From the NCBI GenBank assembly GCA_002168015.1, contig NHCX01000028.1:10321-16889 (forward strand): a DNA stretch of 6,569 bases, written 5' to 3'. Every line of letters starts with the position of its first letter. Positions within the stretch are counted from its first letter, which is position 1. The position numbers and the translations under genes were made by a program. The notes below the pieces were generated by a model. It saw only the letters and a list, made by a program, of their open reading frames with translations. It had not been told where the DNA came from and made no database searches. Positions 1 to 6,197 of the stretch are shown piece after piece. This stretch comes from Verrucomicrobia bacterium TMED44 (GTDB taxonomy: Bacteria > Verrucomicrobiota > Verrucomicrobiia > Opitutales > Seribacteraceae).

Positions 1-8
1 AGTAGAAT

Positions 9-38
9 ATTTTACTTTTGGCAAGTGGGCGATGTCAA
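9..38 (-). promoter_or_regulatory. Possible leftward sigma70-like promoter
   Basis: On the minus strand there is a perfect TTGACA (plus positions 33-38), an 18-nt spacer, and TAAAAT (plus positions 9-14), one mismatch from the -10 consensus. It would fire leftward, out of the window, and would serve a gene divergent from pyrF. If so, the first 70 nt are a divergent intergenic region. The plus strand of the same stretch has only a loose match for a pyrF promoter (TTGGCA at 18-23 and TTTAAT at 43-48, spacing 19). In AT-rich DNA such matches arise by chance, and the target gene cannot be seen. Confidence 0.3.
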
Positions 39-70
39 AGAATTTAATTGGCTCTAGTCCTACTTGACGC

Positions 71-784
71 ATGATAAGAGAAGTGACTACTAAAACACCC
101 GAAATTATTCTTGCCCTTGATGTTGATAATCGAGAACAAGCCCAAAAAATCCTACAAGCCACAGGTGAAAGATTAGAGTGGGTAAAAGTTGGACTGCAGA
201 GTTACCTGCGCGACGGACCAGACCTTATTCACTCGATTGTAGACTCTGGAAAGAAAGTTTTTCTCGATCTTAAACTCCACGACATTCCAAATACTATGGC
301 AAAAGCGATGGAAAGCTTGGTCAGGCTTCCTATTGGTATGCTTACTCTACATGCCAATGCCGGTGAAGAGGCTCTTCAAAGATGTGCACGACTCGGAAAG
401 GAGATTATGCCCGACACCCTTCTCCTCGCGGTAACTGTACTGACATCGATGGATCAGCAAGCCCTGCATTCAATTGGAGTTAAATCGCCAGTAATTGAAC
501 AGGTGGAAAGACTTGCAAGAGTAGCCGTAAAATCTGAAATCGGAGGAGTGGTTTGCTCACCTCAGGAATTGATTCACTTACGCTCATGCCTTCCGCCGGT
601 AACACGTTTGATTACTCCTGGTATTCGTCCCACTGGCAGTGCTATGGGAGATCAAAAAAGAATCATGACACCTAGTCTGGCAATGGATGCCGGGGCTGAT
701 TATTTAGTGATCGGACGTCCAATCCTTGAAGCAGAAAATCCAGCTGCAGCCTTGAGCAATATCCTTGGCGAACTCGACCAATAA
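71..784 (+). CDS. pyrF: Orotidine 5'-phosphate decarboxylase (PyrF)
   Basis: Cytoplasmic enzyme that decarboxylates OMP to UMP, the last step of de novo pyrimidine synthesis. The 237-residue product has the length of the short bacterial class and is a TIM-barrel fold. Visible landmarks are the first strand IILALDVD (12-19), VKVG (38-41, with substrate-contacting K39), and the signature FLDLKLHDIPNT (64-75). That signature holds the catalytic Asp-Lys-x-x-Asp set D66, K68 and D71. Further along are TPGIR (182-186), DQKRIMTP (194-201) and the phosphate-binding VIGRPI (213-218). All expected catalytic residues are present. An in-frame TGA at 65-67 lies one codon before the ATG at 71, so the gene cannot start earlier. 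No Shine-Dalgarno sequence is visible. ispD follows after 22 nt, suggesting co-transcription. Confidence 0.97.
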   Translation: MIREVTTKTPEIILALDVDNREQAQKILQATGERLEWVKVGLQSYLRDGPDLIHSIVDSGKKVFLDLKLHDIPNTMAKAMESLVRLPIGMLTLHANAGEEALQRCARLGKEIMPDTLLLAVTVLTSMDQQALHSIGVKSPVIEQVERLARVAVKSEIGGVVCSPQELIHLRSCLPPVTRLITPGIRPTGSAMGDQKRIMTPSLAMDAGADYLVIGRPILEAENPAAALSNILGELDQ

Positions 785-806
785 CCCCTACCGACAGACC
801 TCTTCC

Positions 807-1517
807 ATGCATGGTTCAATTTTACTGACTGCAGGTGCAGGGTCCAGAATGGGACCTGCGGTTGCTGATAAAATTCTAGAGAAGATAGGGACAAGTAATG
901 CATTTAGAATGTCCTTCCGTGCCTTCTCCAAGGTGAAAGAAATAAGCAGCGTTGTGGTTGTTTATCGAGATGATTCTCAAAAGAAACAAATTCAAAGAGA
1001 AATCAAGCTTGTTGAAGACTTCAATCCAAACCAAGAAATTATTCTGGTTAAAGGAGGTCCTCAAAGAAGTGATTCTGTGAGAAACGGATTATTAGCCTTA
1101 CCAGATCCATGTATTTTTGCTCATATTCATGATTGTGCAAGACCTATGATTCGATCTGAAACCGTTGATTTCATGGTTAGGAAAGTGGCACAGATGTACC
1201 CCGTGGCGGTGGCAAGACCAGCCACCAACACCATTCGTAAAGATATTTCTGAACTGAATAGCGAGGAAAATCTCAAGACGACTGAAACCTTAGACCGAAC
1301 GAAATTGTGGGAAATGGAAACTCCCCAGTCTGCACCAAAATCTTGGCTCATCCAGGGCTATCAAAAAGCCAAAGAATTAAATATCGTAATTACTGATGAT
1401 ATTCATGCCTTGGAGTTAGTATCAAAAAAAATCATTCTCTTCGATCCCGGTTATCCAAACCCAAAAATCACTCACGACCAGGACCTTACATACATAAAAT
1501 TTCTTATCAACACATGA
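807..1517 (+). CDS. ispD: 2-C-methyl-D-erythritol 4-phosphate cytidylyltransferase (IspD), divergent
   Basis: Transfers CMP from CTP to methylerythritol phosphate, giving CDP-ME and pyrophosphate in the MEP isoprenoid pathway. The 236-residue product begins with the nucleotide-binding loop TAGAGSRMG (8-16). Then come VKGGPQRSDSVRNGL (81-95), HDCARP (108-113), NTIR (141-144), LDRTKLWEMETPQ (162-174), TDDIHALE (196-203) and KIT (220-222). By alignment from memory the E. coli catalytic set R20, K27, D106, T140, R157 and K213 corresponds to R14, K22, D109, T142, R164 and K220, so activity is expected. Several usual words are altered: DKIL for PKQY, NTIR for DTIK, ETPQ for QTPQ. I chose ATG 807 because the family starts just before this loop. 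A TTG at 765 in the same frame would add 14 unconserved residues and overlap pyrF. The stop overlaps the ispF start. Confidence 0.92.
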   Translation: MHGSILLTAGAGSRMGPAVADKILEKIGTSNAFRMSFRAFSKVKEISSVVVVYRDDSQKKQIQREIKLVEDFNPNQEIILVKGGPQRSDSVRNGLLALPDPCIFAHIHDCARPMIRSETVDFMVRKVAQMYPVAVARPATNTIRKDISELNSEENLKTTETLDRTKLWEMETPQSAPKSWLIQGYQKAKELNIVITDDIHALELVSKKIILFDPGYPNPKITHDQDLTYIKFLINT

Positions 1518-2005
1518 ACCAACCACCTTTTCGTATTGGACATGGCTTTGACCTTCATATTTTCGCAAAAGACCGTGCCCTTATCCTAGGGGGAACTAAA
1601 ATTCCCTCTGATCTTGGGTTGTTAGGCCATTCCGACGCTGACTGTGTCATCCATGCTCTTGCAGATGCCATTCTCGGCGCAGTTGCCCTGCCTGATATCG
1701 GAAATTGGTTTCCTGACGACGATCCCGATTGTAAAGATATGGATTCATCTATCATTTTAGAGAGAGCAGTCGAGGAAGCTAAGAAAGTCGGTTTTCAATG
1801 TTCAAATATTGACATAACTATTATTGCCCAAAAGCCCAGGCTATCAAGTTATTTGCCTTCCATGAAAGAGAAAATTTCCACTCTTGTATGTATCGATCCA
1901 AATTTGGTAGGAATAAAAGCAACTACTCATGAAAAAATTGGATCCTTGGGCCGGGCAGAAGGCATTGCTGCTCATGCAGTTTGCTTGCTTACCAAGTCAG
2001 ATTGA
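1514..2005 (+). CDS. ispF: 2-C-methyl-D-erythritol 2,4-cyclodiphosphate synthase (IspF)
   Basis: Converts CDP-ME 2-phosphate to methylerythritol 2,4-cyclodiphosphate with release of CMP, two steps after IspD. IspF proteins are homotrimers with a divalent metal in each active site. The 163-residue length is normal. The N-terminal GHGFDLH (9-15) supplies metal ligands D13 and H15, and HSDADCVIHAL (39-49) holds the flexible-loop residues and the third ligand H47. DIGNWFPDDD (61-70), and ATTHEKIGSLGRAEGIAAHA (136-155) with the cytidine-binding T and E residues, complete the signature. The start codon overlaps the ispD stop in an ATGA arrangement (1514-1517), a common sign of translational coupling. 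The genes encode separate polypeptides, not the IspDF fusion found in some bacteria. ispE is absent from the window. The gene ends 64 nt before the convergent ndk stop. Confidence 0.97.
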   Translation: MNQPPFRIGHGFDLHIFAKDRALILGGTKIPSDLGLLGHSDADCVIHALADAILGAVALPDIGNWFPDDDPDCKDMDSSIILERAVEEAKKVGFQCSNIDITIIAQKPRLSSYLPSMKEKISTLVCIDPNLVGIKATTHEKIGSLGRAEGIAAHAVCLLTKSD

Positions 2006-2069
2006 AAGCCAGGAATCTATAGGAGTTGTCCAACTGTCGAACGGACTATTGGTGTAAAAATCGCAAGGG

Positions 2070-2486
2070 TCAGGAAAAAACCTCTTCCGAATTGAAAAAT
2101 CGATCGATTTCAGCTAGCGCAGATTCCTCACTGTCGGAAGCATGAACCACATTTTTCATCCTGTCTGTTCCTAAATCCCCACGAATGGTACCAGCTGGAG
2201 CTGCGTGCGAATCTGTGGGGCCAAGTAGATCCCGAATTCCCTGGATAACATCATTCCCTTCGAGGATGAGAGCCATAACTGGACGGGAGCTCATAAATGC
2301 GGCAATTTCAGGAAAAAAAGGCAAATCTGCAACATGAGCGTAATGTTCACGAAGCAAAGCATCATCCAATTGAAGCATTTTGCTAGCTTTAATCACATAG
2401 CCATTTTCTTCAAAGCGGCCAATTACTTGGCCAACAACTTTATTATCCAAGCAGTCTGGTTTTAGGAGTATAAGGGTTTTTTGCAT
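2070..2486 (-). CDS. ndk: Nucleoside diphosphate kinase (Ndk)
   Basis: Equilibrates nucleoside tri- and diphosphates through a phosphohistidine intermediate, supplying CTP, UTP, GTP and dNTPs. At 138 residues it is close to the usual bacterial length. The full active-site set is visible: K9 in LLKPD, Y49, F57/F58 in LPFF, R85, T91, R102 in GTIRGD, N112, and the phosphorylated H115 in NVVHASDS. Local variants on the usual family wording are SRP for SGP (67-69), GPTDS for GATNP (89-93), and HASDS for HGSDS (115-119); none removes a catalytic residue. ATG 2486 gives the standard short N-terminus (MQKTLILLKPD). It lies 50 nt downstream of the clpC stop with no visible terminator or Shine-Dalgarno between, so read-through from clpC is plausible but unproven. 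Confidence 0.97.
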   Translation of the reverse strand: MQKTLILLKPDCLDNKVVGQVIGRFEENGYVIKASKMLQLDDALLREHYAHVADLPFFPEIAAFMSSRPVMALILEGNDVIQGIRDLLGPTDSHAAPAGTIRGDLGTDRMKNVVHASDSEESALAEIDRFFNSEEVFS

Positions 2487-2536
2487 AAAATAAACTATCC
2501 AATACAGGAAATTGGGGTAGAGGAAATAAATATGGA

Positions 2537-5083
2537 TTAGGACTTTTCTTTTTTCGTCTCACCATCTTCCTTCGAGGGTTCTGAGACGGAAACTTTTTCC
2601 TTACCGCTTTTTTTCTGCTCGAAGCACAAGCCCTTTTCCTCATCCTCGGAAAGGATAACTTTAATGGGTTTGTTTTTGCGCAAGTTTCCGGAAAGTAATT
2701 CTTCCGCAAGCGTATCTTCCAAATATCTCTCGACAGCACGCCTTAAGGGACGGGCACCAAACTTTTCATCGTAGCCTTTTTCAACCAAAAAGTCTTTGGC
2801 TTCATCCGTAACTTCGATCTTTAGCTTACGATCTTTAAGTCTTTGGGATACTTTCTCCAATTCCAATTCCACGATCTCGTTCATACTCTCCTTGGCAAGG
2901 GGGCGGAAAATAACAATCTCAGTCAAGCGGTTCAGGAATTCTGGCTTAAAGCTTTTCTTAGCCTCATCCATGATTTTGTCCTTCGTGTTATCAAAATCAT
3001 GTTCTGCGTCCCCAATCGAAAAACCCATGGATGTATTACGCTGAAGAATATGGGCACCTACATTGGATGTCATTATCAGAATTGTGTTTCGAAAATCAAC
3101 TTTTCTCCCTAGACTATCCGTAAGTCTACCATCCTCAAGAATTTGCAGCAGAACTTGGGCAACATCAGGGTGTGCTTTCTCAATCTCATCGAACAAAATA
3201 ACCGCATAAGGTTTCCTGCGGATAGCTTCGGTTAATTGGCCACCTTCATCGTAACCAACATATCCGGGAGGCGATCCGATCATTCGAGAAACGGCATGCT
3301 TCTCCATATACTCGGACATGTCAATTTGAACCAATGCTTCTTGATCTCCAAAAATACGCTCGGCTAAAATTTTAGCTAGGTGAGTTTTTCCTACCCCTGT
3401 GGGTCCTAAGAACATAAACGAACCGATAGGACGTTTTGGGTCTTTAAGGTCAGCTCGGGAACGGCGGAGGGCTTTGGCAACAACTTCAGTGGCAAAATCC
3501 TGACCTACAACATGTTCGCGTAAATCAGCTTCTAATTTTAGAAGCTTCTTGGACTCCTTGGCTTCCATTCGACTGAGTGGAATCCCTGTCCAATCTGCGA
3601 CAACTTGGAGCATATCATCCTCATCGACCGTGGCACGTTCTTCCTCTCGAGATTTCTTCCATTTTTCTAATACACGCTCTCTCTTAGCCCGTAACTTTTT
3701 TTCTTTATCTCGGGCTTCAGCTGCTTCTTCAAAATTTTGATCAGAGATAGCAGACTCTTTAAGAGCACAAACCTCTTTAATTTCATCCGATAAATGTTCA
3801 ATTTCAGGCGGACGTTGCATCGTTTCCATGCGGGATCTTGCTCCTGCCTCGTCAAGGGCGTCAATTGCTTTGTCAGGAAGAAAACGTCCAGTCACATATC
3901 GATCAGTAAGCTTTGTTGCTACTTCGAGTGATTTGTCAGAAAAATTAACATTGTGGTGCTCTTCGTATTTAGAACGAATTCCCTTAAGTATAAGAATGGT
4001 GTCATCCACGGAAGGCGCTTCTACTTTTACTGATTGAAAACGACGGTCCAAGGCTGAATCTTTTTCGATAAACTTACGGTATTCCGAAAGTGTGGTCGCA
4101 CCGATGCACTGAAGTTCACCTCTGGATAAAGCCGGTTTGAAAATATTGGATGCATCCATCGCTCCCTCAGCCGCGCCTGCACCAACGATGGTGTGAAGCT
4201 CGTCGATAAAGATTATAATATTCTTGGACTTCTTCAGTTCGTCCATCACCGCCTTGATACGTTCCTCAAATTGTCCACGGTATTTGGTACCCGCAACCAT
4301 CAAAGCAAGGTCTAATGTCACCACTTTTTTATCAATTAAATTTTCCGGGACCATGCCCGATGCAATTTGCTGAGCCAGTCCTTCAACAATGGCCGTTTTA
4401 CCAACCCCGGCTTCACCAATTAAAACTGGGTTATTTTTGGTTCTTCGACAAAGAATCTGAGTAACTCTGCGAATTTCCTGTTCTCGTCCGACAACTGGAT
4501 CCATCTCCCCTTTTCTGGCGATCTCAGTAAGATCACGACCAAATGCTTTAAGAGCGGGTGTTTTGACATCCTTTCCTTTTTCTTCACTCTCCCCACCTCC
4601 CACAACAGAAGCTTCTTCCTCATCTGTGGAGGCAAAGTTGGGATCGAGTTCTGAAAGAATTTCATTACGGCAGCGTTCAACATCCACATCAAGGGATTTA
4701 AGCACCCGTGCTGCCACGCCCTCTCCTTCACGAAGTAATCCCAAAAGTATATGTTCCGTACCAACATAGCTATGGTTGAGCCCCTTGGCTTCCTTACCTG
4801 CCAGAGCCAAAACTTTTTTAACACGGGGAGTGTAAGGCACATTGCCAGAAGGTTTTGCTTCCGGGCCAAGTCCCACCTGCTCATCAACTGCCTGTCTAAC
4901 TGAATCAAGGTCGAGTCCCATCTTTTGCAAGACATTAACTGCTACACCCTGTCCCAGATTAATCAGACCGAGAAGTAAGTGTTCCGTGCCCACATAATTA
5001 TGGTGAAATCGATCAGCTTCCTTCCGTGCCAGGGCCAACACCTGTTGGGCACGAGGGGTGAAATTACTCATTGGTTCAGACAT
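2537..5083 (-). CDS. clpC: ATP-dependent Clp protease ATP-binding subunit ClpC
   Basis: Hsp100 AAA+ unfoldase that threads substrates into the ClpP peptidase. From ATG 5083 it has 848 residues. Domains in order: two Clp-N repeats (about 7-72 and 83-148, each with YVGTEH, at 30-35 and 106-111); an acidic linker (149-174); D1 with Walker A GEAGVGKT (223-230) and Walker B IIIFIDE (289-295); a short middle domain with a UVR motif (445-466), which marks ClpC rather than ClpB; and D2 with Walker A GPTGVGKT (560-567), Walker B ILFDE (629-633), FLNR (716-719) and sensor-2 GARPLRR (776-782). MGF at 686-688 sits where the ClpP-docking loop lies. The tail (about 818-848) is rich in Lys, Glu and Ser. ATG 5083 is 32 nt after the mcsB stop. 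A TTG at 5119, preceded by GGAG, overlaps that stop and would add 12 residues; ATG 5071 (MSNFTPRAQQ) is also possible. In the first N-repeat N-degrading McsB-marked arginines are expected to bind. Confidence 0.96.
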   Translation of the reverse strand: MSEPMSNFTPRAQQVLALARKEADRFHHNYVGTEHLLLGLINLGQGVAVNVLQKMGLDLDSVRQAVDEQVGLGPEAKPSGNVPYTPRVKKVLALAGKEAKGLNHSYVGTEHILLGLLREGEGVAARVLKSLDVDVERCRNEILSELDPNFASTDEEEASVVGGGESEEKGKDVKTPALKAFGRDLTEIARKGEMDPVVGREQEIRRVTQILCRRTKNNPVLIGEAGVGKTAIVEGLAQQIASGMVPENLIDKKVVTLDLALMVAGTKYRGQFEERIKAVMDELKKSKNIIIFIDELHTIVGAGAAEGAMDASNIFKPALSRGELQCIGATTLSEYRKFIEKDSALDRRFQSVKVEAPSVDDTILILKGIRSKYEEHHNVNFSDKSLEVATKLTDRYVTGRFLPDKAIDALDEAGARSRMETMQRPPEIEHLSDEIKEVCALKESAISDQNFEEAAEARDKEKKLRAKRERVLEKWKKSREEERATVDEDDMLQVVADWTGIPLSRMEAKESKKLLKLEADLREHVVGQDFATEVVAKALRRSRADLKDPKRPIGSFMFLGPTGVGKTHLAKILAERIFGDQEALVQIDMSEYMEKHAVSRMIGSPPGYVGYDEGGQLTEAIRRKPYAVILFDEIEKAHPDVAQVLLQILEDGRLTDSLGRKVDFRNTILIMTSNVGAHILQRNTSMGFSIGDAEHDFDNTKDKIMDEAKKSFKPEFLNRLTEIVIFRPLAKESMNEIVELELEKVSQRLKDRKLKIEVTDEAKDFLVEKGYDEKFGARPLRRAVERYLEDTLAEELLSGNLRKNKPIKVILSEDEEKGLCFEQKKSGKEKVSVSEPSKEDGETKKEKS

Positions 5084-5115
5084 AGTAAGATTTCTACCAC
5101 CCGTTGGACCAGAAG

Positions 5116-6189
5116 TCAACTTGCTCCATCAAGGTTTAACTGAGGCATTCGGGTGAATTCTTTCCGTAATAATTCCGCCCGCAAGCGGTCGCGGTCGGAT
5201 GGTTCAACTGGCTTACCGGCGGATAATTGCACATGACCGGGTTGAATCTCAATAAACATTCGATCAGCAAGCGAACGAAATCGTTCTGGAAGCATATTGA
5301 AATCAGTGGCCAAACGGATCAAAGAGAGTAAATCCATCGCCTCAGAGCTTTGCATCAGATGGCAAGATTTGAGGACACCAACAGATCGGCTGATTTTATC
5401 AATTAATCGTAATCCGTCATCTTGCATAAGTTTTTTTCTGGCAAAATTTTCCTGACGAACAATGTTTTTTAAAGTTTCATTCAAACGGTCAATAATAGCA
5501 CCTTCTGATTCGCCAAGAGTTTGCTGATTGGAAATTTGAAAAATACTACCGCTTGCATCTGAGCCTTCGCCAAACAAACCACGAACCGCAATTCCAAGCT
5601 GGTTAACAGCATTAATCACCTTGTCCATATTCTTGGACATGACCAAGCCGGGAAGATGCATCATGGCAGATGCCCGTAAACCAGTACCCAAATTTGTGGG
5701 GCATGCAGTAAGAAATCCCAACTCACAATCGTAGGCATAATTTACATGAGATTCGATTCCAGAATCTAATTCATCTGCCCGCTGCCAGACCTTTTCAAAT
5801 TCTAGCCCTGGTTGCAAAACCTGAATTCTCAGATGATCTTCCTCATTAATCATTACACAACAGTTCCGATCACTTGAAAGAACAATACCTGAGCCTTCAT
5901 CAACCTGCGAAAGTTCAGGACTAATCAGATGCTTCTCAACCAAAATCTGCCGATCTAATTCGCTCAGGTCATCCACTTCCAGAGAGGTGCTTTCTTTCAA
6001 CGAATCCATATCTGTCATTGCATCCATGCACTTGGATAAAACGGCTCTTCGTTGTCCTTCTTCTGCTTTTCCTGGAAACGGGTATTCTTTGAGGTTCCGA
6101 GCCAAGCGAACACGGGTGCTTAAGGTAACCGGTATGCTCTTGGGCTTTCTTTTGGATGAGCCAAATTTACTGAGCAGATCGTGAAACAT
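5116..6189 (-). CDS. mcsB: Protein arginine kinase McsB
   Basis: Phosphorylates arginine side chains of proteins with ATP. In Firmicutes the phosphoarginine is a degradation mark read by ClpC's N-domain. It is homologous to creatine and arginine kinases. The 357-residue product matches the family length. Phosphagen-kinase landmarks are STRVRLARN (24-32, nucleotide-phosphate arginines), NEEDHLRIQ (115-123, catalytic acid), LTACPTNLGTGLRAS (160-174, with reactive C163) and RGLFGEGSDASGSIFQISNQ (203-222). The C-terminal domain contains RDRLRA (333-338), which fits the RDxxRA phosphoarginine-sensing motif of B. subtilis McsB and separates it from metabolic arginine kinases. It starts 8 nt after the mcsA stop, and its TGA overlaps the alternative TTG start of clpC. 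No clear Shine-Dalgarno precedes ATG 6189, so coupling to mcsA translation is likely. Confidence 0.96.
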   Translation of the reverse strand: MFHDLLSKFGSSKRKPKSIPVTLSTRVRLARNLKEYPFPGKAEEGQRRAVLSKCMDAMTDMDSLKESTSLEVDDLSELDRQILVEKHLISPELSQVDEGSGIVLSSDRNCCVMINEEDHLRIQVLQPGLEFEKVWQRADELDSGIESHVNYAYDCELGFLTACPTNLGTGLRASAMMHLPGLVMSKNMDKVINAVNQLGIAVRGLFGEGSDASGSIFQISNQQTLGESEGAIIDRLNETLKNIVRQENFARKKLMQDDGLRLIDKISRSVGVLKSCHLMQSSEAMDLLSLIRLATDFNMLPERFRSLADRMFIEIQPGHVQLSAGKPVEPSDRDRLRAELLRKEFTRMPQLNLDGAS

Positions 6190-6197
6190 AAAAATAT

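Noticed and set aside
1..67. C-terminal end of an upstream plus-strand gene (frames ending at TAG 55-57 or TGA 65-67).
   Set aside because: Both frames are under 25 codons, neither resembles a protein I know, and they compete with each other and with a leftward promoter match.
765..806. N-terminal extension of ispD from TTG 765.
   Set aside because: The 14 extra residues precede the conserved nucleotide-binding loop, look unlike family starts, and would overlap pyrF by 20 nt.
2006..2069. Bidirectional terminator between the convergent ispF and ndk genes.
   Set aside because: The only inverted repeats are AGTTG-TC-CAACT (2024-2035), whose loop is too tight, and a 4-bp GTCC/GGAC pair. Neither is GC-rich nor followed by a T-run.
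2443..2739. Minus-strand frame spanning the clpC end and the ndk start.
   Set aside because: It overlaps two well-supported genes and its Lys/Arg-rich translation is a frameshifted reading of the charged ClpC tail.
4420..4935. Long 171-codon minus-strand frame inside clpC.
   Set aside because: It is fully inside the conserved ClpC N-domain and D1 coding sequence in another frame, and its translation has no recognisable motif.
4751..4996. DNA-level near repeat encoding YVGTEH twice in clpC (4751-4768 and 4979-4996).
   Set aside because: This is the ancient duplication of the Clp N-terminal domain found throughout the family, not a recent repeat or mobile element.
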